Assembly (NCBI GenBank): GCA_023525915.1
Contig: CP026657.1
Coordinates: 1,550,001-1,614,000 of the forward strand
Source: Acetispira formosa (nom. nud.)
GTDB lineage: Bacteria > Desulfobacterota > Desulfarculia > Adiutricales > Adiutricaceae
Reading direction: 5' to 3'
Length of the DNA stretch: 64,000 bases
A program made the position numbers and the translations under genes. Shown here in pieces: positions 54,801 to 61,695 of this stretch. The notes under the pieces were generated by a model. The model ran no database searches. It saw nothing but the letters and a program-made list of their open reading frames with translations, and was not told the DNA's origin. Within the stretch, counting starts at the first letter, position 1. Every line of letters starts with the position of its first letter.

Positions 54801-54899
54801 ATAGACTATAAGTTTATGGATACACGACGGGAATTCTGGCGGCAAGTTCTGCATTAGTAAATGCCTAACCTCAATCTTGTCTTCAAATCTTATAGTCAT
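42876..54899 (-). CDS. Giant RTX (hemolysin-type calcium-binding) protein, 4007 residues
   Basis: A type I secretion substrate by its features; no ABC/HlyD exporter is in the window. Residues 1-260: a non-repetitive head without recognised motif. ~260-1380: RTX nonapeptides (GGxGxDxLx, e.g. GGAGNDTIFGLGGDD) mixed with unique segments. ~1400-1490: a proline-rich linker of EPKDPD hexapeptides. ~1500-1660: DLDGDGVE, WDKNGNDQVDDG and DSNGDGVVD EF-hand-like calcium loops. ~1690-1900: a helical domain. ~1910-4007: about twelve RTX modules, each followed by a hemolysin-type calcium-binding-related domain (FVFGKGYGHDR ... IQSVEFGDGTVW). End VAQMVQAMAAV-x-x-P and a free C-terminus as in exported RTX proteins. 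AAAGGAG precedes ATG. Probably a surface or secreted effector/adhesin. Confidence 0.93.
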   Translation of the reverse strand: MTIRFEDKIEVRHLLMQNLPPEFPSCIHKLIVYTRTIIDDDTGNIIDIQLEFARSGPNGEEYPAVGTKGYGKILTFSGEYKEGNTDWVGPDSGNTLIADCQIAVGNDLSQVWEKLVTSMHYFDEAGFLYDPALCNSNTAVDFALITSGVDIPSVADYFIPGGYDFIKTMAPGLPLVTKHPHLDKKSIQLMMETGDDKAGQEFLLYVGLIQTATGHGYDLSKDGEDSADADFYVCPEDLLSEYIIRLGTATYDILEIGIDEQESRYFLMGFNGDDNISGGIQNDFIQGGAGNDTIFGLGGDDIIYGGRDNDVIYGDDLYNYQDGNDKIYGGSGDDEIFGGKGNDIIYGDDKENKLTGNDHIYGGEGNDELYGGKGNDTYYFDFSDIETWKEQGTDIIGDSEGQNKIIIMLPDEKVELSGGKQIGGGGFPVYQDNKNKLITYHFIAKSSGSSTGKLLIYLDSLHVDTINDFNKDNSDVFGISLIDNENDQVEASKKVYVVDSGVNPDSYNLVNMESSGGNSDSLRSASAFNSNTVDPNLEVNAGQREDVIIGSDSSEVIKSHDGNDYIVGGKGNDYIYGGSGNDYIVGGLSPVSPNGKASSSSSVVDRDGTYTDDDYLVGGAGQDMIIGGQGDDIIITGESSGEEGSTNAEGDWAAGGTGNDVIFGSRDKDILMGGAGRDYIEGNGGDDLIYGDGDHYSVAFHSEKLSKSFKKIYYKDNEGKLWSTRVKADGSLEQEEVSNYKIDFETGLPIINPETGERIVIENGYLMIYDPKGWSLIIDRIDDSVIYTYENNGLTGGSVIDPNAINDSTPGAHNDYLFGGQGNDMIIGQLGDDVVDGGDGDDVLFGDSDDLHALPTYADGSSSEGNDQLYGGAGADKLRGGGGNDILYADASYNDADPRSASDNAKDILYGGDGDDYLYAGTGNDHLYGEGGDDHLYGGSDRTAMSGGDGNDYLEAGAGATEFGNTMYGDDGDDVLVSNTGQHFLLGGAGHDTYVYSREKLLKDADGTFDLISDDDGDWSLVLDGRTITMRDMAWDYTNKMWKAHDGSFVMYTNEHEELWFGLLDSSGTKIVGKQICIDKGVHQSGLMSPGDYSTDGDTTTGSEHNDLLSTGQNGGTLYGKGGSDTLLGRDGNDIIYGGSGNDVIDGGKGNDKLYGDEGDDIIYGNYGDDYINGGDGNDLLFGGAGNDRLEGGAGNDRLYGEGGNDILIGGDGNDSLYSGQGHNELIGGVGDDHYVMDSGVHNVIDSDGHSTYWLENAEGELYELKKDNFSEIPLIVLPAWIKWEADDFANFRWFYDHTSGVYWHSTKDAADMEHGGKFYVPKVIFINPSDPEGGGWTSGFQPGTSLGGNGSGSSGGGGYPGVSFPGGWWVTEDGQITGIYKPGPGFMEWPPRDGDGNIIIPPFGGGDNPDGPDGPDGPDGPEEPKDPDEPKDPNEPKDPNEPKDPDEPKDPDEPKDPDEPKDPDEPKDPDEPKDPDEPKDPDEPKKPDGPDTPDLPEAPETQPSPIILDLDGDGVETINLENGVYFDHDGNRFAEKTGWAGSDDAFLVWDKNGNDQVDDGSELFGDSSILSNGKKAANGFIALAELDSNGDGVVDAKDEKWSELKLWQDKNGNGQVDDGEFISMEEAGVSGLNVKYSNQTYVDENGNEHRQAGSFIREDGSVGQMADVWFRGDSSDTKYLDEVEVGADILELPDLKGYGNIPSLHQAMALDESGQLQSLMDKFINSTPFAATGMTWDIIFAWTGVTDIDPKSRGGHISDARKLVAMEKMFGQGWLSLSCGGSYNPNPHSHDAPKLHKVFDEWEKKIASYLMLSTHYSDLYKLASTASEALANNIEEVVALQPLMHKLYELYSSGQDSDQITLLNFMSLLGTYDSRGIKCVEAIVATYKNIAFDDDVFSRFIDFCFKKSVLGTNGTDMLSSDGKSDTIFFGGAGNDVLNGGAGNDILDGGSGNDQLNGGAGNNIYVFGKGYGHDTINLYNAVNGKRDVVRLKDLNFGDVEFKVVMGSIADFHHVIITIKDTGETLTLHNVMHSRSYQKNYSMQAIEFADGQVMEWAELESSGMLKGVSTGNDSANSLTAAVGVDTTFYGHGGNDILTGNTGNDILDGGAGNDILIGGGGSDIFVFGRGYGHDQVILDDDTPGKRDIVRLTGLNLDDVVLYKHASDNSEFNDLLIWIKDTNETLVVKNALSGMAGQSLEAIEFGDGTILEWSDFNWNTLEKFDYLRVSGTEAGNSITAPASHLNIVINGHGGNDNLSGGDGHDILSGGGGNDTLYGRNGNDMLYGDGGNDYLYGGAGNDFLSGGTGNDNLYGEDGNDVLDGGAGDDYLSGGAGNDTFVFGRGYGRDTVYLYDTGAGKRDVVRLKDLNLHDVEFKATMGSMAGYHHVVITIKETGETLTLRDAMHSQSYQSSYSLQAIEFADGTVMEWSELEASGLLKGVSEGSASDNSLTAAKGVDTIFYGRAGNDTLTGGSGDDVLDGGAGDDILIGGAGNDVYIFGKGYGNDRVVLTDDGLDKRDIVRLAGLGEDDVIFFKKPLPASDSLYDVFIQIKETGEILILERALGFGPSQSIQAVEFGDGSVLEWNTIDWDKVSIFTGLSKIAGTASNDSLKAVGNLDTALYGYAGNDTLVGGRGNDILDGGAGNDSLNGGAGNDIYVFGKGYGHDTFNAYDTNSGKRDVIRLTGLNADDITAKVVKNGSYYNLIITVKETGETLTIINAIYETNSTFNPYGVQAIEFGDAMVMEWAEFLASDSLHHQGTNSDDVMNASDYDTVMHGLAGNDTLNGGKGNDTLYGGDGSDKLYGNNGNDILEGGAGNDYLYGGYGDDILDGGTGNDYLEGGYGHDTFVFGKGYGHDRVSAYEDSSSKHDKVKLVGLGPNDVEFGQVTRVSGSSTYHDLVIRIKETGETMTINCGAQSSYWYQIQSVEFGDGTVWSYADILANGLYGTDEGETLTLSQGAILYGLGGNDTLNGSSSADRLYGGDGSDKLYGNSGNDILEGGAGNDYLYGGHGDDVLDGGTGNDYLEGGYGNDTFVFGKGYGHDRMSAYEDSSTKHDKVKLVGLGPDDVEFGQVHRVSGNSTYQDLVIRIKETGETMTISCGAQSSYWYQIQSVEFGDGTVWSYGDILAHGLYGTDEGETLTLSQGAGLHGLGGNDTLNGSSSADQLYGGDGDDNLYGNNGDDILDGGAGNDYLNGGNGNDTFVFGKGYGHDRMSAYEDSSTKHDKVKLVGLRPDDVEFEMVHRVSGSSTYQDLVIRIKETGETMTIYCGAQSSYWYQIQSVEFGDGTVWSYGDILAHGLYATDEGETLTLSQGAALHGLGGNDTLNGSSSADQLYGGDGDDNLYGNNGDDILDGGAGNDYLNGGNGNDTFVFGKGYGHDRMSAYEDSSSKHDKVKLVGLRPDDVEFGMVQRVSGGSSYQDLVSRIKETGETMTISCGAQSSYWYQIQSVEFGDGTVWSYADILANGLYGTDEGETLTLSQGAILYGLGGNDTLNGSSSADRLYGGDGSDKLYGNSGNDILEGGAGNDYLYGGHGDDVLDGGTGNDYLEGGYGNDTFVFGKGYGHDRMSAYEDSSTKHDKVKLVGLGPDDVEFGQVHRVSGNSTYQDLVIRIKETGESMTISCGAQSSYWYQIQSVEFGDGTVWSYADIRANGLYATDESEILTLSQGAALHGLGGNDTLNGSSSADQLYGGDGDDNLYGNNGDDILDGGAGNDYLNGGNGNDTFVFGKGYGHDRMSAYEDSSSKHDKVKLVGLGPDDVEFGMVQRVSGGSSYQDLVIRIKETGETMTISCGAQPSYWYQIQSVEFGDGTVWSYGDILAHGLYGTDKGETLTLSQGAALHGLGGNDTLNGSSSADQLYGGDGDDNLYGNDGDDILDGGAGNDYLNGGDGNDTYLFRRGSGRDTINNSGGGNDTLRLEDVSPADLWFGKSGNHLLIGLVGGNDQITVNNWFYSSSYMIDTIEAGGCAITESQVAQMVQAMAAVGAPAGVDGQWTDEQKESLTPILTTCWKSVT
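43300..46620 (-). repeat. Six near-identical RTX modules of 504 or 558 bp
   Basis: A coding tandem array in the giant RTX gene. Equivalent points recur at 43685, 44189, 44747, 45251, 45755 and 46313, spaced 504, 558, 504, 504 and 558 bp. The 54-bp difference is exactly two RTX nonapeptides (18 residues). DNA identity among modules is very high, above what protein selection alone would keep, indicating recent duplication or gene conversion. Confidence 0.9.
50435..50634 (-). repeat. 18-bp tandem repeat encoding EPKDPD hexapeptides
   Basis: About twelve copies of GGTTCATCCGGGTCCTTG (plus strand) in the giant RTX gene, giving EPKDPD, EPKDPN and one EPKKPD. Followed and preceded by GPD tripeptide runs. 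Multiples of 18 bp keep the frame, so copy-number changes alter only linker length. Confidence 0.9.
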
Positions 54900-54911
54900 C
54901 TTCTTTCTCCT

Positions 54912-55619
54912 TTAAAATGGATTCCGTGCAACACTGACATTGCTGCTCAGAATCAAGCCATTTTGCGAATATAAAATAATCCTATACAAAGTGCGGCCAC
55001 GCTTTTCAGGCGTATCCATCACAAGAAAAAACTCATCGTTTAAATTGTCATCCACTTTGTGTGATGTGACCCTAAAATCTTTATATATTAAGTTTTGCAG
55101 GTGCATATCAAGCGAAGAGCCAGGTGGAAACCATCTGTCACCGGAGAACCATTGCATGCCTTTAGCATCTGGTTCAGTAGAAGAGTCACGGGCATCATGC
55201 AACTCCTCTACTATTGTTCCTTTATATTTTGAGAACACCCCCTTCTGTTGGTAATAATGGTCATGAAGCACTAACTCCCTATTAATTCTCAAATTTTCGA
55301 GATAGTACAAGAATGATACAAGCTGGCCTTTTTCTGTCTCTGTAAAATTATTCCATAGGATTTTTTTTTCCTCAGTATCCCTTAGCTCTTCCAGGATCAA
55401 GGATATACGAGTGAGTTCTACAGCCCACCTAGAGACATAAAACGCCAATGGCAGCTTCACCCCAACACCATTATCAATAGGTAATAGTTTTTGAGACTGG
55501 CAGTCGATTTTTGCAGCTTCTTTGTTGTCAGTACAAGAATTTTCCGGCATCAGCCAACCTGAAGCCAGAATAAAGCACATAATTTTCAAAAGCCGCAATT
55601 TCGTTGAGCATATCATCAT
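54912..55619 (-). CDS. Secreted protein of unknown function preceding the giant RTX gene
   Basis: About 235 residues. N-terminal signal (KLRLLKIMCFILASGWLMPE, then NSC-TDN, a possible but imperfect lipobox). The mature part is hydrophilic and mixed helical (VSRWAVELTRISLILEELRD) with a beta-rich end (RTLYRIILYSQNGLILSSNV). GAGG lies 5 bases before ATG 55619. It ends 12 bp before the RTX start, so the two form one operon. No family recognised. A role in export, surface anchoring or self-protection is possible but not shown. Confidence 0.75.
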   Translation of the reverse strand: MMICSTKLRLLKIMCFILASGWLMPENSCTDNKEAAKIDCQSQKLLPIDNGVGVKLPLAFYVSRWAVELTRISLILEELRDTEEKKILWNNFTETEKGQLVSFLYYLENLRINRELVLHDHYYQQKGVFSKYKGTIVEELHDARDSSTEPDAKGMQWFSGDRWFPPGSSLDMHLQNLIYKDFRVTSHKVDDNLNDEFFLVMDTPEKRGRTLYRIILYSQNGLILSSNVSVARNPF

Positions 55620-55773
55620 AGACACCTCACATTCGTATAATTAAGCCCCAGCAAAATTATAACGCAATATCATTTCATGAATTATGCTGGCAATTTGGCT
55701 TGTCAGGGCTACGATATTCAGAATAATAAACACAATGATCCAAATCCGCAGATGGATTTCCGGGGGGATTTCC

Positions 55774-57135
55774 GGGGACAGTATACTTATATATCTGGAT
55801 TGTCGCCAATAAATGCCCATTTGCCAGTTCCATCAGTTCAAAATATTACATCGTCGGGATTATCATCAGAATCAAAAAGATATGATTTGTTTATACATTA
55901 ATAAGGCAACCTCGCAAATCAGCACTGAAAATATAGCCAACACCTAAGCACATGAACATGGGCCGCATTGTTTGCTTCTTTGTAACCATTCTCTGAATTC
56001 TCCGCCTAAAAGTCCACCGGGTCATGCAAATATCACCAACTGAAGAAAATCGCTCAATAACACAATAATTTAGCAGAGCAGAAAACCACCAAACTTAAAA
56101 AAACAATGCTACCAAACAGCAATAACTAAAGAAGCTCCAGCTTTATTGATTTCTCCACAAGCAACTTCAATACATCAAGTATTTAATTAACTTAATAACT
56201 ACGATTAAAAATGTAAAGTTAAAAAAGAGGTCATGCTGAATTAATTTAAAACCTTACTGACATCAGCCACTTGCGATAGACTATCACTGTCTGATTGTCA
56301 CCTGAAAGACCTTGGAGGGCAACCCACTCCACATTGACCAGCACCCGCACCACGCGATCATTAAATAACGATGCACCAACGGTTAGTGCATTCCGGTGCC
56401 AGTACATTTATTTGCTTCGACTTGACAGCACCCCCACTGTAGTGTAACCATAACCCATGGTCAGAATAGCTCGAATTGTCATTCCACATGTCCCGCACCA
56501 TGTTACACAACGCGGCAATCGTCGCTTTCCTACTTTTTTTAAGGACAGCGATTATTCCGCCTATTTGGAGTTTTTGGCTGACGGTTGTGCAAAAACAGGG
56601 ACAGAGCTGTGGGCGTACTGCCTTATGCCTAACCATGTCCACCTTCTTCTCGTACCCACTACCCCGGACGGGCTGCGGGCCACCCTTGGGGAAGCGCATA
56701 GACGCTATACCCGCATGGTTAATTTTCGGGAAAATTGGCGAGGGCATCTTTGGCAAGAACGATTTGCGTCATTTCCCACCGATGATATACACCTTCTCAA
56801 TGCCGCCAGATATATAGAACTGAACCCGGTTCGCGCAAAACTGGCCGCCTCTGCGGAGGACTATCCATGGTCAAGCGCCCGGGCGCACCTTTATAAACTT
56901 CCCCATCCTCTACTGAAAACCGACAGACTTCTCTCTGCCATGCCCAACTGGCGCGAGTTTCTGACCTGCGGACTAAGTGACGAGGATATAGAAGTCATTC
57001 ACCGGCATGAAAACACAGGTAGACCTTTGGGCGGACCAGGCTTTATCGCCCATATAGAGTCAATCCTGGGAAGAACTGTTACCCCCCAAAAGCCAGGGCG
57101 AAAACCTAAAACCGATAAATAAGTATACTGTCCCC
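55774..57135 (+). mobile_element. RAYT element with 17-bp inverted repeats
   Basis: GGGGACAGTATACTTAT (55774-55790) and its exact inverse ATAAGTATACTGTCCCC (57119-57135) bound a segment holding one REP-associated tyrosine transposase. GGACAGTATACTTAT at the ends is a form I associate with TnpA_REP elements. The left ~660 bp (55791-56456) is AT-rich, and I see no gene there. The transposase stop codon lies in the right repeat. Confidence 0.7.
56457..57122 (+). CDS. REP-associated tyrosine transposase (RAYT, Y1-type)
   Basis: 221 residues. The N-terminal RIARIVIPHVPHHVTQRGNR and the HUH motif MPNHVHLLLVP give the Y1/IS200-type transposase signature; RYTRMVNFRENWRGHLWQER and RYIELNPVRAKLAASAEDYP are also conserved, with the catalytic Tyr in the RYIELNPVRA helix. 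Such domesticated transposases act on REP palindromes. Intact frame. It sits between the two RTX operons and could have helped their duplication (inference). Confidence 0.88.
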   Translation: MVRIARIVIPHVPHHVTQRGNRRFPTFFKDSDYSAYLEFLADGCAKTGTELWAYCLMPNHVHLLLVPTTPDGLRATLGEAHRRYTRMVNFRENWRGHLWQERFASFPTDDIHLLNAARYIELNPVRAKLAASAEDYPWSSARAHLYKLPHPLLKTDRLLSAMPNWREFLTCGLSDEDIEVIHRHENTGRPLGGPGFIAHIESILGRTVTPQKPGRKPKTDK

Positions 57136-57239
57136 AGATATCCCCCATGCAATATCATTAATGTTGATCTTCATTTAATGGTTCCTCTTCTGTTGCCATT
57201 GCTGCCAACTATAAGACAGATGACGATTAATACGGCTAG

Positions 57240-57680
57240 TTATTTCTTCTTGTATTCCCAACCATCTAAGGTAGAGACGGCATCATAAACTTTTTGGTTG
57301 GACAGTCCAACTCTAGTTACTTCATAGGAGAGACTTCGCAACGATACCCCCCTTATGATTAATGCGATAATAATTTCTAATGCACCAATAGAAGATAAGT
57401 GCCATAAGGCTGCTATATATGCCAATAAGATTCCTCTGAATAGACATGCTTTAACTCGGTATTTTTTAAATTTATCGAATGGATATATTGATGAGGATGC
57501 GACTTCATTCGCAATCCTATAGTTTTTAATTTCTAATGTTACTTTCCCTTCTGCAATCAATTCCACAAGATTTTCATATTTAATTGTCTCATCACCTCGT
57601 CGTGTGAATGGGCCGATGATAAAAATAAATCCCCAGACAATTATGATTACCAATAAAGCTATTTCCCAAACTACTGCCAT
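57240..57680 (-). CDS. Small membrane protein downstream of the truncated RTX gene
   Basis: 146 residues from ATG 57680 (GGGGG upstream; ATG 57695 is the alternative). One TM helix at the N-terminus (WEIALLVIIIVWGFIFIIGP), then a soluble part, and a second hydrophobic stretch near 85-115 (LFRGILLAYIAALWHLSSIG). The middle is Lys/Glu-rich. It starts 46 bp after the truncated RTX stop, on the same strand. Unknown family; an immunity-like or assembly role is speculation from position. Confidence 0.65.
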   Translation of the reverse strand: MAVVWEIALLVIIIVWGFIFIIGPFTRRGDETIKYENLVELIAEGKVTLEIKNYRIANEVASSSIYPFDKFKKYRVKACLFRGILLAYIAALWHLSSIGALEIIIALIIRGVSLRSLSYEVTRVGLSNQKVYDAVSTLDGWEYKKK

Positions 57681-57725
57681 ACTCTTTACCCCCATACATT
57701 TATATTACTGGTTTATTTGAGAAAA

Positions 57726-60700
57726 TCACAATCTATAAATAATGTCATTGCCGTCAGAGCCCAAAAGAGTACCACTGCCGCCCTTGCCATAGAGGGTGCC
57801 GCCATTCTGGCCGGTGCTGAGCAGGTCGTTATGCTCGCTTCCGGTCGTGGTGTCGCCGTCTGTGGAATAATCGCCGGGAGACATCAGGCCGCTTTGATGC
57901 ACACCTTTATCTATGCAGATCTGCTTGCCGATAATCTTGGTCCCGCTGCTGTCCAGAAGCCCGAACCACAGCTCCTCGTGTTCGTTGGTATACATAACAA
58001 AGCTGCCGTCATGGGCTTTCCACATCTTGTTGGTATAATCCCAGGCCACATCACGCATGGTAATGACCCGGCCGTCCAATATCAATTCCCAATCGTTATC
58101 CTCATCATAAACGATATCATATTCTCCGGACTTGCCTTGGCGCATTACTTCGCTGGAAAAGACATATTTATCATGCCCGGCGCCGCCATGGAGTTGATGC
58201 TGCCCGATATTGCTGACCAGCGTATCATCGCCCGCGCCGCCAAGCAGTATGTTCCCTGATTCAGTGCGGCTGATACCCGCTTCCAAATAATCATCACCGT
58301 CTTGGCCCGACAACATCGTTTCATCGCTGCCGCCATAAAGGCGGTCATTTCCATTGCCGCCAAATAGCTGATCGTTGCCGGAGCCGGCATAGAGATGGTC
58401 GTCACCATCGCCGCCAGACAGCCAATCCTGCGCATTATCAGACGCACTTCTGGGGTCCGCGTCATTATATGAAGCATCGGCATATAATATGTCGTTGCCG
58501 CCGCCGCCATACAATTTATCAGCGCCAGCACCGCCGTATAACTGATCATTTCCCTCACCAGAGCTGCCGTCGGCATATTTGGGCAAGGTGTGGCCTGTAT
58601 CCTCATCACCGTGCAATGAATCATCACCTTCGCCGCCGTCAAGGATGTCATCACCAAGCTGGCCGAGAATCATATCATTGCCCCGTCCGCCAAATAAATA
58701 ATCATTGTGCGCGCCTGGAGTCATGTCCTTCAAGGCTTCCAGATCGACTCTGGAACCGCCGTCGGAACCTTTATGGGTATAGGAATATTGTATCAGGTCT
58801 TCACGGCGCTCAATGATAATACTCCATCCTTTAGGGGTATAGATCATCAGATACCCCTCTTTGATGACTATGCGTTCGCCGGTTTCCGGATCTATTTCCG
58901 GCTCTCCCGTGTCCGGGTCTATCTTATATTCATCGGTTATTTCTTCCTGCTCAAGAGACCCGTCAGCCCCGACGCAGGTTGACCACAATCTGCCTTCATT
59001 ATCTTTATAATATACTTTTCTAAAACCCATGGAGAGCTTTTCACTGTAATAAGCGACACTGTAAAGATCCGCATCTCCAAAAATAATACCATCGCCGCCA
59101 TTGCCCTTAATATAATCCCGGCCGGCTCCGCCCATCAGAATATCTCTATCGCGGCTGCCGAATATTACATCGTTGCCGGTGCCGCCGGCCGCCCAGTCGC
59201 CATTGGCGGTGCTGCTGCCTTCTTCGCCGGAGCTTTCCCCGGTTATGATGATGTCGTCGCCTTGGCCGCCGATGATCATATCCTGACCGGCTCCGCCCAT
59301 CAGGTAGTCGTCATCGGTATATATGCCGTCTCGGTCTACGCATGATGATGAGGATGAGGCCGTGCCGTTGGGGCTTACCGGCGACAGGCCTCCCACGATG
59401 TAGTCGTTGCCGGAGCCGCCGTAGATGTAATCGTTGCCTTTGCCGCCTACTATGTAGTCATTGCCGCCGTGCGATTTGATCACTTCCGATGAATCACTGC
59501 CGATGATGATATCTTCATTCTCACCGCCGTTCAGTTCAATACTGGGAACGGCACCACTTCCTGTTGATGAACCAGCTCCGCTGCCGTCCATATGTACGAG
59601 GTTATAAGAATCGGGGTTGACACCCGAATCAACGATATAGACCTTTTTGCTGGCTTCGGTTTGTTCTTTTTCGTTGTCAATGAGCGATATACCAAAGACA
59701 TCAGAGTTGTCTTTGTTAAAGTCATTGATAGTTGCTACATGCAATGAGTCTAAAAATATTAATAACTTTCCTGTTGAGGAACCGCTTGAGTTTGCTATGA
59801 ACTGATAGGTGATGGATTTATTATTTTTATCCTGATAAACAGGAAATGGAGCATCCTCAATACATTCACCACCGGATAGTTCAAGATCTCCACCAGGAAG
59901 TTTGAAGATAATTTTGTTTTTGTCTTCTGAGTCTACTATTGTATCAGTACCTTGCTTGCTCCATGTTTGTACGTCTGAAAAGTCAAAATAATATGTATCA
60001 TTTCCTGCCCCGCCATAAAGATAATCGTTGCCACCATGGCCAAGTAGAACGTCGTGACCTTTACCGCCGTGAATATTATCAACCCCATCTCCGCCTATAT
60101 AAACTATTCCATTATCAACATAATCTGCGAGGTAATTTTTTAGCCCAAACCCCAAGTCCAAGCCGCCGACAATATTGATATTAAATTTATTCTTAGAAAT
60201 ATCAATAATTTCTCCATTTATACTATGCCCGGTTTCAGTACCGTTAATCTTGCTGCCATTGTTTCCACAATAAATGATAGGCCTGTCAGTGCTATCCAAA
60301 AAGGAAATTGGGCAATCTCCTTTAAAAAACAAGTCCTTAACAAGTTTTTCTATTTTTAACGTTAAGTTTATCCAATTGGTTTTATCGGCAGAGTAATTAT
60401 TATTCTCATAAATACTTATAAAATCTTCTTTAGTAATAGTGGTTGCCTCAACTTCTCCGATAAATTTGATTTCCACCTTATGCCCAATACCGGATGGGTC
60501 GATAACTGGGTGTAATGCTGCATTTCCGATATTCGATAACCAGCCTCCTTCAAAATCAAAATCCTCTTCATTCTTCAGAACGATTGCGAAGTTGCGTATT
60601 TCACGAGAGCCATCTGGATTAATAACAAATTCTGTATTATCACTAATCTTGAATGATTGGCTTGCCCAAATATATGTACGTTCAAGGTAATCACTGCTGT

Positions 60701-61160
60701 CGACATCATATTCCGCATGCTGCATATTGATAGAGTTATCTTTATTTAGTAATTCGTACGCTTCAAACAAATCGTTTTTGTTTAATTTATATTCACCTTG
60801 AATATCGGTGGGAATTAAACCATTTCCTTCTTTGGCTTGCGGCTCTTTAACACTCCGGTAATCTTCGTAGGTTAGAGGTCTACCCGGACCACCTCCCCAA
60901 TAATCGGAATATGTTTCATCCAACCCCATAAAAATTCTTATTACCTCAAATGAAGATGCGTCAAAGAACCGTGCTATCTGAACTAGAAAAGTGTTATAAT
61001 CAACTTCAATCTCTATCTTCCCATCTGAAACATTGTTCCCTGCCCATGTGGATGGAGCAGTCATATCTATTGGTTTGTTTTTTTGCCCGTACAAGTAAAA
61101 ATTAGTCATCTCTTCTGCTGTTGGCAGAGTCCCGGCTTCATAAGAATAAACAACTGACAT
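57726..61160 (-). CDS. Second RTX protein, 1144 residues, truncated relative to the giant copy
   Basis: Residues 1-365 form a head unlike that of the giant protein. From about 370 (GGAGNDTYYFDFSDVQTWSK) to the end it follows giant residues ~390-1150 almost colinearly: SSGSSTGKLLIFLDSLHVAT, SYNLVHMDGSG, DYIVGGKGNDYIYGGSGNDY, SGEEGSS and so on. Identity is highest at the end. It stops in GNDIIYRL where the giant one continues GNDIIYGGSGNDV, so the linker, EF-hand part and all C-terminal RTX modules, including the export end, are missing. GAGGAG precedes ATG. It may be a non-exported orphan or a donor of head sequence. Confidence 0.88.
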   Translation of the reverse strand: MSVVYSYEAGTLPTAEEMTNFYLYGQKNKPIDMTAPSTWAGNNVSDGKIEIEVDYNTFLVQIARFFDASSFEVIRIFMGLDETYSDYWGGGPGRPLTYEDYRSVKEPQAKEGNGLIPTDIQGEYKLNKNDLFEAYELLNKDNSINMQHAEYDVDSSDYLERTYIWASQSFKISDNTEFVINPDGSREIRNFAIVLKNEEDFDFEGGWLSNIGNAALHPVIDPSGIGHKVEIKFIGEVEATTITKEDFISIYENNNYSADKTNWINLTLKIEKLVKDLFFKGDCPISFLDSTDRPIIYCGNNGSKINGTETGHSINGEIIDISKNKFNINIVGGLDLGFGLKNYLADYVDNGIVYIGGDGVDNIHGGKGHDVLLGHGGNDYLYGGAGNDTYYFDFSDVQTWSKQGTDTIVDSEDKNKIIFKLPGGDLELSGGECIEDAPFPVYQDKNNKSITYQFIANSSGSSTGKLLIFLDSLHVATINDFNKDNSDVFGISLIDNEKEQTEASKKVYIVDSGVNPDSYNLVHMDGSGAGSSTGSGAVPSIELNGGENEDIIIGSDSSEVIKSHGGNDYIVGGKGNDYIYGGSGNDYIVGGLSPVSPNGTASSSSSCVDRDGIYTDDDYLMGGAGQDMIIGGQGDDIIITGESSGEEGSSTANGDWAAGGTGNDVIFGSRDRDILMGGAGRDYIKGNGGDGIIFGDADLYSVAYYSEKLSMGFRKVYYKDNEGRLWSTCVGADGSLEQEEITDEYKIDPDTGEPEIDPETGERIVIKEGYLMIYTPKGWSIIIERREDLIQYSYTHKGSDGGSRVDLEALKDMTPGAHNDYLFGGRGNDMILGQLGDDILDGGEGDDSLHGDEDTGHTLPKYADGSSGEGNDQLYGGAGADKLYGGGGNDILYADASYNDADPRSASDNAQDWLSGGDGDDHLYAGSGNDQLFGGNGNDRLYGGSDETMLSGQDGDDYLEAGISRTESGNILLGGAGDDTLVSNIGQHQLHGGAGHDKYVFSSEVMRQGKSGEYDIVYDEDNDWELILDGRVITMRDVAWDYTNKMWKAHDGSFVMYTNEHEELWFGLLDSSGTKIIGKQICIDKGVHQSGLMSPGDYSTDGDTTTGSEHNDLLSTGQNGGTLYGKGGSGTLLGSDGNDIIYRL

Positions 61161-61196
61161 GATTCAAAACTCCTCTACATTCAAAATTTGATTATG

Positions 61197-61682
61197 TTAC
61201 CACTCTGGTGAACGAAGGCGATAAACATCATAGGGCGTCCACAATCTGCCACAGTTAGACAGCCCGAAATACCTTTCCACATATACTGGTACGTTATTAT
61301 TCTGACTTTCATGGCCATAAAGATAATAGACGCGTATAAATATATTTAGTTGACCACTTATTCTTGCACCAAATGGAACAAAAAATATCTCCCCATCATA
61401 CCAAATAATTTCTGTAAACTCGCAACAGTCCTGATTTATTGCATAGAAGTCCTCCAGGCTGGAATAGTTGAATATTTCAACACCTTCTTTTGAGTTGGAT
61501 TCATTTTTTTCACTGATTATCTCTCTCACCACAATGTCAAACTTTTCTTGAGTCGTTAGATAGCATTCCTCTTCAAAACAATAGCCAGAATAGAGAAGCA
61601 TCGCCTTTGGCAGGTACAGTGCACTCAAGGCTAAAAGCAGTAGTATTAATCCTTTAAAAATAGGGTTAAGATATCTTGCCAT
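61197..61682 (-). CDS. Membrane-anchored small protein with N-x2-CC motif (paralogue 1)
   Basis: 161 residues. An N-terminal TM helix (FKGLILLLLALSALYLPKAM) and an exported domain with SSLEDFYAINQDCCEFTEII, then IFIRVYYLYGHE, and LSNCGRLWTPYDVYRLRSPE at the end. The DF-x4-N-x2-CC motif is shared with the next protein upstream (SHFLQENPNCCSVRG). AAGGATATTGC precedes ATG. It ends 36 bp before the truncated RTX gene. Family not recognised. Confidence 0.75.
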   Translation of the reverse strand: MARYLNPIFKGLILLLLALSALYLPKAMLLYSGYCFEEECYLTTQEKFDIVVREIISEKNESNSKEGVEIFNYSSLEDFYAINQDCCEFTEIIWYDGEIFFVPFGARISGQLNIFIRVYYLYGHESQNNNVPVYVERYFGLSNCGRLWTPYDVYRLRSPEW

Positions 61683-61695
61683 GCAATATCCTTAC

